A stretch of 64,000 nt of DNA from Comamonas suwonensis (GTDB lineage Bacteria > Pseudomonadota > Gammaproteobacteria > Burkholderiales > Burkholderiaceae_C), in the NCBI RefSeq assembly GCF_012844455.2, contig NZ_JABBCQ020000018.1:1-64000 (forward strand). The letters are read 5' to 3'. The position numbers were made by a program, and so were the translations under genes. Below, in pieces: positions 19,089 through 27,745 of the stretch (positions are counted from its first letter, which is position 1; each line of letters opens with the position of its first letter). A model generated the notes under the pieces. It was not told the DNA's origin. It searched no databases and saw only the letters and a list, made by a program, of their open reading frames with translations.

Positions 19089-20352
19089 GAATGAGGGTCG
19101 AAATATGGCTCGGCTCTTGACGCAATGCCTGAGTCGAAATTTGAGAAAACGGTTGCTGGGGCAGATTCGGCCAGCTCAGATTCAGCAGCGCTTGCCCTGA
19201 GTCACCAGCGGGCACCCCAGTTCCAATCAAGACTGCCGTGGCCTCCGGCGAAAGTGCGCAGCACTTGGCACAGCCGCTGACATGAACATGGGTCTGAGGC
19301 GGTACATGGGGCGCCAACACCAGGGCCAGCTCCCGCGACGCCAGCACTGCCTGGGTGCATCGCGGTGCCCCGGTGCAGGCAGAAACCCGTAAACGGGCAT
19401 CGTCTGCCTCTGTGATCCAGTGCGCGGACGAGAAAAACCGCGCAGCAATGGCCTCGTCCGCGCAGAACAAAGAGCGCCACGGCGTAACGCGGATCTCTGT
19501 CTGAGGTGATATAGGTTTCAAGGCCTCAAGCAAAGCCGCCGCGCTGATTCGGCCCATGGGCGCGCCGATCACGTGACCGGACTGCGCCCATTGACCAGGC
19601 AGGGCAGCAACTGCTGCCACCGAGTTGTCAGCCCTAAACTCCGCCAACTTGAGACAGGGCAGCTTCAACGCATGCAGCGGCAGCAGCTGGCGCAAACGAG
19701 TGAAAGTGGGGACGGGGATGGGCGCAATAGCTGTACGCTCTTTGGCAAACCACAGCGCCACCGCCAATGCCGCGGCAACCACTTCGGCTGCGCCGTCAAA
19801 CGCATACCAGCCAGATTGCTCGCCCAGCGCCAGCCCGTAGCGCTCGTCCGCCGTCACCCAGACGGATATATCGGCGGCAATACCTCGCATACGTCGCTGT
19901 GCATCATCCACCGCCAAGCCAAATTTACTGGGCAATGCATCGACTCCCTGACGTTGCAGTGCATTCGGCGAAAGTTGAGCCATCACTGCCTGCGACAGCA
20001 ACAAGGCAAGGGCATGGGTCAAATCCCCCTGCTTATAAAACGGCGTGCAATGCACGGCCGGAGCCTGATCGGCATCGGCATCTGCGGGCACCAGTCGCGC
20101 CTCAACCAGTCTTGAGCGAACTGCTGACAAATGCGCTTCGCTGACGCCGCGCAACTGCACGCTGCCCAGCCTTGTCAGCTCGATCTCGGGGTGAGCACAG
20201 GACAGCGACAGCTCGGCCAGTACCGTCCATTGCTGGGCGTTAATGGATGCGCAATGCGGGCGCACGCGCACAATCCAGCCGTCCTGCGCCTGCATGGGAG
20301 CCCACGCCGTAGGGCACCAGCCCTGCACCTTGATGGCCGCACTCTTATGCAT
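19060..20352 (-). CDS. cobG: Precorrin-3B synthase CobG (oxygen-dependent)
   Basis: Iron-sulfur monooxygenase that uses O2 to form precorrin-3B, marking the aerobic pathway. The 430-residue product has sulfite/nitrite reductase-like repeats and the 4Fe-4S cysteine set: Cys326 and Cys332 (ACTGAPRC), then Cys361 and Cys364/365 (GCAKCC). The start MHKSAAIK overlaps the end of the VWA frame by eight bases. A longer frame reaching 20502 lies inside the upstream gene and is ignored. Confidence 0.92.
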   Translation of the reverse strand: MHKSAAIKVQGWCPTAWAPMQAQDGWIVRVRPHCASINAQQWTVLAELSLSCAHPEIELTRLGSVQLRGVSEAHLSAVRSRLVEARLVPADADADQAPAVHCTPFYKQGDLTHALALLLSQAVMAQLSPNALQRQGVDALPSKFGLAVDDAQRRMRGIAADISVWVTADERYGLALGEQSGWYAFDGAAEVVAAALAVALWFAKERTAIAPIPVPTFTRLRQLLPLHALKLPCLKLAEFRADNSVAAVAALPGQWAQSGHVIGAPMGRISAAALLEALKPISPQTEIRVTPWRSLFCADEAIAARFFSSAHWITEADDARLRVSACTGAPRCTQAVLASRELALVLAPHVPPQTHVHVSGCAKCCALSPEATAVLIGTGVPAGDSGQALLNLSWPNLPQQPFSQISTQALRQEPSHISTLIHDLHIRNPR

Positions 20353-20935
20353 CGCTGACCTCGTCCAGACTGATGCACTGTGCCTGCCAATGCTCGGCCA
20401 GCGCCTGGCAACGCTGCAGCCGCAGCCCATCAAGCTCCAGGTCCACAATCGTGCAACGGTCCATGCCCTGCGGCTTTTCAGGCAGTTGCGCAAAACGCCC
20501 ATCGGTCAGCAGCCAGACATGGGTTAAACGATCGGCTTTCTGGATGGCAGGCGCGAGCAATTGCAAACCCGACTCCAGAGGCGTTCCGCCGCTGCCGCCC
20601 AAAGGCGCAATCCAGCTGTCATTGAAGGCCTGAGCCTTGCCGGGCCGGGCCAGCCAGTAAGCCCCCTGACCGCCAAAGCTGATCACCCCGACATGCTCGC
20701 GATCGCGATACGCCTGCTGCATCAAGGCCAGCAAACAGCCCTTGGCACTGGCCAACTTTCCGGCACGCAGCATGGAAGCCGACATATCGAGCAGCACCAG
20801 ATGCACAACGGCAGAGCCTGCTCCATGCCTGCGATAGCGAAAATGCTCTGCGGCCAAGGCTTGCGCACCTTTGCACGTCAGAGTCCTGACCCAATCCATA
20901 CGCTGATCATTGATGGCTTGTGACCGCCCTTTCAA
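20345..20935 (-). CDS. chlD: VWA-domain part of cobalt chelatase ChlD, reached by frameshift
   Basis: This frame encodes a von Willebrand A domain with a complete MIDAS: DxSxS at residues 50-54, Thr118 in GGTPL, and Asp145 in LLTDGR (numbered from the TTG at 20935). The TTG has no ribosome site, and the frame stays open upstream past it into the end of the ChlI-like gene, with no ATG or GTG in between. It is therefore best read as the C-terminal part of a 575-residue ChlD made by a minus-one shift from the upstream frame, not as an independent gene. ChlD acts with ChlI to drive metal insertion by CobN. Confidence 0.85.
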   Translation of the reverse strand: MKGRSQAINDQRMDWVRTLTCKGAQALAAEHFRYRRHGAGSAVVHLVLLDMSASMLRAGKLASAKGCLLALMQQAYRDREHVGVISFGGQGAYWLARPGKAQAFNDSWIAPLGGSGGTPLESGLQLLAPAIQKADRLTHVWLLTDGRFAQLPEKPQGMDRCTIVDLELDGLRLQRCQALAEHWQAQCISLDEVSDA

Positions 20936-20949
20936 GACAGGGCTTGGTC

Positions 20950-21001
20950 CGCGCCCTGTTCTGGTTTTACCGGGGTGAACAGGACGCGTCAGGCTTTTTT
21001 T
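20950..21001 (-). promoter_or_regulatory. Putative programmed -1 frameshift signal in chlD
   Basis: On the minus strand the ChlI-like frame ends ACA AAA AAA GCC TGA: a run of seven A (20995-21001) forms the slippery A_AAA_AAA. Six bases later begins a stem-loop whose 12-base arms (20977-20988 and 20950-20961) pair completely, with one G-U, around a 15-base loop. A minus-one slip continues AGC CTG ACG into the open VWA frame. A purine-rich GAGTTGAGG lies about 11 bases upstream, like the stimulator in dnaX. Programmed frameshifting in chlD cobalt chelatase genes is, from memory, described by Antonov. Confidence 0.85.
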
Positions 21002-22071
21002 GTGTGTAGCGGCCTCAACTCTTTGATGGTTTGAATGCCCACTTGCTGCGGCGCGGCCATGCCGCCCCAGCCGTCGGAGTTCGCAGCACCGCCACTATCC
21101 TGTGGAGCATCAGTCGACGCTGCAGACGGCTCGGGTTGGCTCTGGGCTTGCGAATCTTCGAGCTGCGACTGCGGCTTTTCCGCAGGCGGAACCGGCGGGT
21201 GAACCTGAGGATGGCGGCGATGGGCCAAGGCCAGCTCTGCCACCTTGGCCACGTCAGAACCCGCCACCTCGGCGCGGCTCTGCAGCGCTGCATGGGCACG
21301 AGCGGCGCGCAACATGACCAGATCGGCACGCACGCCCTCGACTTGCGCCTGCTGACAGAGATCGGCCACCTGATCGAAGACCGACTCAGGCCAGCTCACC
21401 GCATCAAGCCTTGCCCTGGCCTGGAGCACCTGCTCAGCCAGTTGCGCTTGCGCATCGGCATGACGGGCGACAAACAAAGACGGCTCTGCATCAAACGCCA
21501 TGCGGGTGCGCACAATGCGCTTGCGTGCCTGTGCATCGAGCACATTCGTCAGGCGCACAAAGAGGCCGAATCGGTCCAGCAGCTGTGGGCGCAGCTGCCC
21601 CTCTTCCGGGTTCATGGTGCCCGCTAGAGCGATGCGAGCCGCATGCTGATGCGATACACCATCGCGTTCGACGCGATTGATGCCGCTGGCGCTGACATCC
21701 AACAGCAGATCCACCAAGCCATCGGGCAGCAGATTGACCTCATCCACATACAGCAGGCCCTGATGCGCCTGTGCCAGCAAACCGGGCTTGAACTGCACTT
21801 CGGAATGCTTGAGCGCAGCCTGTAAATCCAGCGAGCCCTGCAGCTGTTCCTCGGTCGTACCCAGCGGCAGGTTCACAAAGCGGCCGGCGGGCAACAAGTC
21901 GGCCAACGCACGGGCCGCCGTGGACTTGGCGGTACCGCGCGGCCCTTCCACCAGCACGCCGCCCAATAGCGGGTCCACCGCCAGCAGCAGCAAAGCCAGC
22001 TGCAACTGAGGCTGGCCTTCAATCGCCGTGAACGGAAAACAAGGCATTTCGTTCTTGGGTGCAGCGCTCAT
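20989..22071 (-). CDS. chlD: ChlI-like AAA+ ATPase subunit of cobalt chelatase (frame-0 product of chlD)
   Basis: AAA+ motor for cobalt insertion by CobN. The 360-residue frame-0 product has Walker A GPRGTAKS (43-50), Walker B LLYVDEVN (106-113) and the arginine-finger/lid region up to about 285. Residues 291-355 form a Pro/Gln/Ser-rich linker that a plain ChlI would lack but that joins the AAA+ and VWA domains in ChlD. It stops two codons after a slippery A7. The ATG overlaps the cobN stop (ATGA). No cobS/cobT are seen, so the ChlI/ChlD type of chelatase is used. Confidence 0.9.
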   Translation of the reverse strand: MSAAPKNEMPCFPFTAIEGQPQLQLALLLLAVDPLLGGVLVEGPRGTAKSTAARALADLLPAGRFVNLPLGTTEEQLQGSLDLQAALKHSEVQFKPGLLAQAHQGLLYVDEVNLLPDGLVDLLLDVSASGINRVERDGVSHQHAARIALAGTMNPEEGQLRPQLLDRFGLFVRLTNVLDAQARKRIVRTRMAFDAEPSLFVARHADAQAQLAEQVLQARARLDAVSWPESVFDQVADLCQQAQVEGVRADLVMLRAARAHAALQSRAEVAGSDVAKVAELALAHRRHPQVHPPVPPAEKPQSQLEDSQAQSQPEPSAASTDAPQDSGGAANSDGWGGMAAPQQVGIQTIKELRPLHTKKA

Positions 22072-25000
22072 CGCATCTCCAGCATCTGCTCTGTCTGCAG
22101 CAAATGCTGCTCCAGCATGGGTTGATAGTCGGCAGCGTCCTGCCACAGGCCGCGCTGAATGGCTTCCAGCAGGCGCTCGCACATGCCCTGAAAGGCCTGC
22201 GGGTTGTGCTTTTGCATGAAGGCCCGGGTGTGCTCATCGCTCACAAAGGCATCGGTGACGCGCGCATATTGGTCATCGCGCACCACACGGGCCGTGGCAT
22301 CAAAGGCAAACAGATAGTCCACCGTGGCGGCAATCTCAAAAGCGCCTTTGTAGCCATGGCGCTTGACGCCATCTATCCATTTGGGATTGGTCACGCGGGA
22401 GCGCACCACGCGGCTGATCTCCTCCTGCAGCGTGCGCATGCGCGGCGATTCAGGATTGCTGTGATCACCAAAGTACAGGGTCGGCTGCTGACCGCTGAAA
22501 TGGCGCACCGCCGCCGCCATGCCGCCTTGAAACTGGTAGTAGTCGTCAGAGTCCAGCAAGTCATGCTCGCGGTTATCCTGGTTGTGCACCACCAGCTGCA
22601 TATCGGAGAGCCGACGCACAAAGGTCTCGGGCACGGCCGTGCCATCATCCTTTTGCCCGTAGGCATAGGCACCCCAGTTGCGATAGGCAGTGGCCAGGTC
22701 TTCGTCGCTGTCCCAGTTGCGCCCGTCGATCAGCCCTTGCAAACCCGCGCCATAGCTGCCGGGCTTGGCACCAAAGACACGCAACCCGGCCTGATGGCGG
22801 GCATCCGCCTGCTCCATGCCTCGCGCGCTCAGCAGCTGAGCCTCACGCAGTACGCGCGCCCGGATGGGGTTGGTGAATTCATCCTCGTCCTCAAGAGCCG
22901 CCACCTTCTGCACGGCGGCATCAAACAAGCGAATGACATTGGTGAATGCATCGCGAAAAAAGCCAGACACACGCAGCGTCACATCGACCCGCGGGCGCCC
23001 TACCACCGACATGGGCAGCACTTCGAAATCACTGACGCGCCAGCTGCCGCCCGCCCAGGTCGGGCGCACACCCAGCAAGGCCAGGGCCTGGGCGATATCG
23101 TCACCGCCAGTGCGCATGGTGGCCGTGCCCCAGACCGACAGGCCAATGGACTTGGGGTACTCGCCATGCTCCTGCGCATATTTTTCCACCAGCAAATTGG
23201 CGGATTTCAAACCCAGCGTCCAACTGGTGGGTGTGGGGACAGAACGCGTATCGACCGAGAAAAAATTGCGCCCGGTGGGCAGCACATCGGGTCGGCCGCG
23301 CGTGGGGGCACCGCTGGGGCCCGCCGGAACAAAGCGCCCGGCCAGACCGCGCATCAGCTGCAGCAATTCCTGCGGGCCACATTGATTGAGGCGCGGACGC
23401 AGGTCCTGCTCCACGCGCTGCAGCACGGCCTGGGTTTGGATGAAATACGGCTCCAGCGCTTGATGAATAAGCGCATCACGCTCCAGTATCGATAGCGCCA
23501 ACAGCTCCAGTCGCTCGCGCGTATCGCCGGTATTGCGCCAGGCTTGTTCATCCACCTGCGCCAGCAAGGCGGGGCGATTGCCTGTCCATGGCTTGGCCCA
23601 GTCGGCATCCAGCGGATCAAAGTCGGCACCGAGCTTCAAGTCCTGCGCCAAAGCGCGAATCAGGCTGGCATGGGCGCCCTTGCCATTGCCAACGGGGTGG
23701 CGTGCCAGCGCCAGCAAGGTATCGCGCTCCAGTCGGTCCTGAGGCGAGCAGCCGAAGACATGCAGCCCATCGCGTATCTGGCTTTCCTTGAGCTCGCACA
23801 GATAGGCATCGGTCTTGTTGAGCAGAAGCTGCTCGTCTTCCTCAGAGCGCGGTGCGGCCAGTCCCAGATCCTGGTGCAGGTCGTGGGCCACGATGTGCGC
23901 CAGAATCTGCTTGCGCAGGAGCTTGGCGCGCCGCCCGTCCAGCGTCACCGCTTCGTAATACTCGTCCACCATGCGCTCCAGATCCCGCGTCGCACCATAG
24001 CTTTCGGCACGCGTCAGCGGCGGCATCAGGTGATCGATGATGACGGCCTGGGCGCGGCGCTTGGCCTGCGTTCCCTCACCCGGATCGTTGACGATGAAGG
24101 GGTAGAGATGCGGCATGGGCCCAAAGACCAGATCTGGCCAGCAGGTCTGAGACAAGGCCACGCTTTTCCCCGGCAGCCACTCCATATTGCCGTGCTTGCC
24201 CACGTGCACAAAGGCATCTGCTGCCCACGCGCTGCGCAGCCAGAAGTAAAACGCCAGGTAGTAGTGCGGCGGCACCAGATCGGGATCGTGGTAGCTGGCC
24301 ATAGCATCGAGCTGATAGCCACGCGCGGGCTGAATGCCTACGAACACCTGACCCAGACGCAGACCCGCAATCATGAAGCGGCTGTTGCGCAGCATGGGGT
24401 CTTGCTGGGGCGTTCCCCAGCGCTGCAGAACAGCTTGCCGGTTTTCATCGGGCAGGCTGTCAAAAAAGCGCTGATAGCTCTCCAGATCCAGACTTTGCCA
24501 GGCAGGCCGCAGCTGCCAGGAATCCGGATCGTTGGTCACACCATGCTGCAGCTGCTCCATCAGGGCATCGCCATCGGCAGGCAGGGCATCCAGCGCATAG
24601 CCCTGGCGTTCCAGCTCCTGCAGGATTTGAATGACCGAGGCCGGTGTATCCAGTCCCACGCCGTTGCCGATGCGCCCTTCCTTGGTCGGGTAGTTGGCCA
24701 GAATCAGCGCCAGCCGTTTGTCAGCATTGGACTTGGCGCGCAAGTCGCACCAGCGCCTTGCCAGCTCCACCACAAAGCCCATGCGCTCGGTATGCGCCTG
24801 GTACTGCACCACATCGGACTGCGTAAGTTCGCTGCGATGCGACAGCCCCTTGAAGCTGATGGCCCGCGTGATGATGCGACCATCCACCTCAGGCATGGCG
24901 ACATGCATGGCGATGTCGCGTGGCTGCAGACCATGCGCATCATTGAGCCAGCTTTGCTCGTTGCCGCCCGACAGAATCAGTTGCAGCACCGGAATATCAC

Positions 25001-25877
25001 CCGCCAGCGCATAATCGCCCGGGGCCTCCAGTGAGGACTGAGAAAACGCCGTGGTATTGAGAATCAGCGCCACCTGATGCTCAGCGCAAAGGCCATGCAG
25101 CATCTCAAGGCAGGCAGCATCCTTGAGTGACAGCAACGCCAAGGGCAAGGGATTCAAGCCATTGGCCAGCAATTGCGCACACAAGGCATCAAAAACCTGG
25201 GTGTTGCCAGACTGCAAATGCGCGCGGTAGAAGACCACCAGTACCACGGGTGCGCCAGCGTCCCAGCGCATGCCTGCGCCTTGCTGCCAGCACTCTACCG
25301 AAGCATGCCCATCCGGGTGGTACATCGAGACGGCAGGCAGCGGTCTTGGCGGCAATGGCTGCTGCGGGCCCTGCAGAAATTCCTGCCACAGATAACAGAA
25401 CAGCTCGCGCGCATTCGCGGCCCCGCCTTCACGCAGATAGCGCCACAGCGTGCGACATTGCTCTTTGCTGGCCGTGCTTTTCTGCAGCAGATTCAAGTCT
25501 TCGGTGGTATCACCCGAGAACATCACCAGCGCAATGCCCTTGCTGCGGCAAATTTCGCGCACGCGATCGGTGCCATAGGGCCAGTAGCTTTCCCCTCCAA
25601 GGTGGTCAATCACAATCACCTTGGCATGCTGCAGCACCTCGTCGACATACAGATCGACCGAGGCGGGCTGGCGCAAATACATCAGATTGGCGAGGCGCAC
25701 CGTCGGCAACTGCTCACCGTTCACTCCCGATTGCAGCTGCGCATACGCATCGGCCAGCAACGCCAGCGTGGTATCCGCCGCGCTCAGAATCACGATCTGG
25801 CCGGGCGTCTGCGCCATGCTGGCAACAAAGGCTTCATCATCGACAAAGCCACCGGGTTGAACGGCAAGCAGATGCAT
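22068..25877 (-). CDS. cobN: Cobaltochelatase large subunit CobN
   Basis: CobN binds hydrogenobyrinic acid a,c-diamide and inserts cobalt with help from the AAA+/VWA subunits. The 1269-residue product is full length for the family, with GGESYWPYGTDRVREI near the N-terminus, a central stretch with VHVGKHGNMEWLPGKS and a late WGTATMRTGGDDIAQA, all typical of the CobN/BchH group. The start shares one base with the cobW stop. It lies between cobW and chlD as in many proteobacterial clusters. Confidence 0.96.
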   Translation of the reverse strand: MHLLAVQPGGFVDDEAFVASMAQTPGQIVILSAADTTLALLADAYAQLQSGVNGEQLPTVRLANLMYLRQPASVDLYVDEVLQHAKVIVIDHLGGESYWPYGTDRVREICRSKGIALVMFSGDTTEDLNLLQKSTASKEQCRTLWRYLREGGAANARELFCYLWQEFLQGPQQPLPPRPLPAVSMYHPDGHASVECWQQGAGMRWDAGAPVVLVVFYRAHLQSGNTQVFDALCAQLLANGLNPLPLALLSLKDAACLEMLHGLCAEHQVALILNTTAFSQSSLEAPGDYALAGDIPVLQLILSGGNEQSWLNDAHGLQPRDIAMHVAMPEVDGRIITRAISFKGLSHRSELTQSDVVQYQAHTERMGFVVELARRWCDLRAKSNADKRLALILANYPTKEGRIGNGVGLDTPASVIQILQELERQGYALDALPADGDALMEQLQHGVTNDPDSWQLRPAWQSLDLESYQRFFDSLPDENRQAVLQRWGTPQQDPMLRNSRFMIAGLRLGQVFVGIQPARGYQLDAMASYHDPDLVPPHYYLAFYFWLRSAWAADAFVHVGKHGNMEWLPGKSVALSQTCWPDLVFGPMPHLYPFIVNDPGEGTQAKRRAQAVIIDHLMPPLTRAESYGATRDLERMVDEYYEAVTLDGRRAKLLRKQILAHIVAHDLHQDLGLAAPRSEEDEQLLLNKTDAYLCELKESQIRDGLHVFGCSPQDRLERDTLLALARHPVGNGKGAHASLIRALAQDLKLGADFDPLDADWAKPWTGNRPALLAQVDEQAWRNTGDTRERLELLALSILERDALIHQALEPYFIQTQAVLQRVEQDLRPRLNQCGPQELLQLMRGLAGRFVPAGPSGAPTRGRPDVLPTGRNFFSVDTRSVPTPTSWTLGLKSANLLVEKYAQEHGEYPKSIGLSVWGTATMRTGGDDIAQALALLGVRPTWAGGSWRVSDFEVLPMSVVGRPRVDVTLRVSGFFRDAFTNVIRLFDAAVQKVAALEDEDEFTNPIRARVLREAQLLSARGMEQADARHQAGLRVFGAKPGSYGAGLQGLIDGRNWDSDEDLATAYRNWGAYAYGQKDDGTAVPETFVRRLSDMQLVVHNQDNREHDLLDSDDYYQFQGGMAAAVRHFSGQQPTLYFGDHSNPESPRMRTLQEEISRVVRSRVTNPKWIDGVKRHGYKGAFEIAATVDYLFAFDATARVVRDDQYARVTDAFVSDEHTRAFMQKHNPQAFQGMCERLLEAIQRGLWQDAADYQPMLEQHLLQTEQMLEMR

Positions 25878-26953
25878 CAGATCGCTCCGACCGACAGGGC
25901 GTTCAATTCAGCAGTGATGGCACTTTCATCAAGGTCATGACCGATGAAAACCAGATAGGTCTGACGCTCTTCGCCTGCGCGCCACATGCGGTCAAAGTAG
26001 CTGTCAAAGCGCTTGCCTACGCCATGGATCACCAGTCGCATCGGTTTACCTGGCAAAGCCACAAAGCCCTTGATGCGGTAGACCGTGTGCTCAGCCACGA
26101 TCTTTTCCATGGCCTGAAACAAGGCTGCGCGCTCCAACTCGGGCAGCTTGATGACGATGGAGTCAAAGTCGTCGTGGTCATGTTCATCATGGGAATGACC
26201 GTCTTCGTGCTCATGGTGGCCCATGCGCTGGTCAATCGTTTCCTCCGATGCGCTGGACAGACCCAGCACCACATCCAGATCAATACGGCCATGGTCGGCG
26301 GCCACAATCTTGACCTGCGCGGGTACTTCCTCGCGCACGATTTCTTCGACCCGGGCGCGATCTTCGGCCCTCGCCTGATCCAGCTTGGTCAGCACCACCA
26401 GGTCGGCAGAGATCAACTGGTCTTCAAACAGCTCATGCAGCGGTGATTCATGATCGAGATTCGGATCCTGTTTGCGCTGCGCATCCACCGCTGCCGGGTT
26501 GGCGGCAAACTGGCCAGCGGCAGTGGCGGGAACATCGACCACCGTAATCACGGCATCCACCGTACAGGCGTTCTTGATCTCGGGCCAGTTAAAGGCTTGG
26601 ACCAGAGGCTTGGGCAAAGCCAGACCACTGGTCTCGATCAGGATATGGTCAATCTCACCGCGTCGCTCAATCAGCTCGCGCATCACGGGATAGAACTCTT
26701 CCTGCACCGTGCAGCACAGGCAGCCATTGGCCAGCTCATAGAGCTTGCCGCCCTGCTCGCCAGCCTCGTCTTCGCACCCAATCCCGCAGCCGCGCAAAAT
26801 GTCGCCGTCAATGCCCAGCTCGCCAAACTCGTTGACGATGACGGCAATGCGACGGCCGTTGGCGTTTTGCAAAATGTGGCGCAATAAAGTCGTTTTACCG
26901 CTACCCAGAAAGCCAGTCACGATGGTGGCGGGGATTTTTTTACTGCTATTCAA
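25877..26953 (-). CDS. cobW: CobW, G3E-family GTPase, presumed cobalt chaperone
   Basis: CobW is thought to supply Co(II) to CobN. With a TTG start at 26953 (GGAG seven bases upstream) the product has 358 residues: Walker A GFLGSGKT at 14-21, the metal-site motif CLCC at 78-81, a TKLD guanine motif, a His/Asp-rich loop ([17 protein letters not shown]) and the CobW C-terminal domain. An ATG at 27073 would add 40 residues without similarity to the family. A second cysteine pair (about 56 and 60) lies before CLCC. First gene after the riboswitch. Confidence 0.93.
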   Translation of the reverse strand: MNSSKKIPATIVTGFLGSGKTTLLRHILQNANGRRIAVIVNEFGELGIDGDILRGCGIGCEDEAGEQGGKLYELANGCLCCTVQEEFYPVMRELIERRGEIDHILIETSGLALPKPLVQAFNWPEIKNACTVDAVITVVDVPATAAGQFAANPAAVDAQRKQDPNLDHESPLHELFEDQLISADLVVLTKLDQARAEDRARVEEIVREEVPAQVKIVAADHGRIDLDVVLGLSSASEETIDQRMGHHEHEDGHSHDEHDHDDFDSIVIKLPELERAALFQAMEKIVAEHTVYRIKGFVALPGKPMRLVIHGVGKRFDSYFDRMWRAGEERQTYLVFIGHDLDESAITAELNALSVGAI

Positions 26954-27501
26954 AGCTCTACTCCAGTTATTCAAGGTGAGAGGAAGCCGCTGGTTCTTGC
27001 TCGTTGTCGCTGCGGCAGTACCGGTTTGCAGTGCATGTGACTCACTCAGGCTCACTCGCCTTTGAGGAACCACCGCTGCTTGTCGTCAAAGGCGCACAGC
27101 TCTACCGCAAAGCCCTTGATGACTTGCACTAATAGGTATGGGTGAGTGCTGTGCTGGCCATGCGTGCCGAAGTCACGGAGTGATCGTCAGCAGCCGCAGA
27201 GGCTCGCCACAGATTTCGCAGAAAACGCAGTGGTATGGGCTTTGCCCAGACGCCATTGAAAATGGACGCCTCGCAGCGCTGTGCAGACAGGTTGTCTGCA
27301 GGCGGTTTGCTGGCTGGCTTGTTTGGATGCGTCATGCATTGCGCATGCGCTTGAATGAACTGTTCGTCCATGCTCTCCCCGAGCTAAAGGCGATAAAACC
27401 CATTCCGAGGAGCGAACGACAGCCAGGGAAACCATGACGTGCATCAGAGTACACATAGCTTCGCCCGCGAACACCACGCCCCGTGGAACAAGACCGAGAA
27501 C
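26954..27501. other. Long leader between riboswitch and cobW
   Basis: About 550 bases. On the minus strand a reading frame 27129-27371 (80 codons, ATG preceded closely by GGGGAGA) could be translated, but its product has no membrane segment, no repeated motif and no family I know, so it is not called as a gene. No CbtA/CbtB-type cobalt transporter was found here. A GC-rich hairpin (CCACG/CGTGG, near 27475) lies just after the riboswitch without a U-run. Confidence 0.5.
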
Positions 27502-27690
27502 GAACAGGTCGGTATTCTGGCTCGCCGTCATCCAGCTCACATCACCTTCCCGGTTTGTCAAACCAGTGGTATTTCGATGTGACTGTCAGGCTTACAGCAG
27601 CGGGGGCTGCGCCGGAATCATGAAGAGCAAGCTTCACTGCACCGGACTTCCCGTTTCAACTGGCCTACTGAAAGGCCAAGTCTCCTGATC
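27502..27690 (-). ncRNA. Cobalamin riboswitch heading the cob operon
   Basis: Read on the minus strand the segment contains the aptamer landmarks in order: a closing helix (GATCAGG with CCTGTTC), GGGAAGTCCGGTG, the CAGCCCCCGCTGCTGTAA block, an ACCACTGG box, CGGGAAGG and GAGCCAGAATACCGACCTG. A TATAAT at 27706-27701 sits just upstream, so transcription probably starts near 27694. Adenosylcobalamin binding would lower expression of cobW and the genes behind it. Confidence 0.92.
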
Positions 27691-27700
27691 GCGTACTCGG

Positions 27701-27706
27701 ATTATA
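27701..27706 (-). promoter_or_regulatory. -10 box of the riboswitch/cob promoter
   Basis: TATAAT on the minus strand, about ten bases before the predicted first aptamer base. The -35 region is poor: the nearest TTGCCC is 21 bases upstream of it, too far for a standard spacer. Confidence 0.5.
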
Positions 27707-27745
27707 GAAGCGTACTCACACAGTACCGGGCAAGGCGAAGCAGTG

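Noticed and set aside
20345-22071. Sequencing error splitting a normal chlD gene
   Set aside because: A simple error in the A7 run is possible, but the perfectly placed 12-bp stem six bases downstream and the in-frame stop argue for a programmed site; resequencing would settle it.
27129-27371. 80-codon minus-strand frame between riboswitch and cobW
   Set aside because: The start has a plausible ribosome site but the product shows no recognisable fold or family; kept only as part of the leader note.
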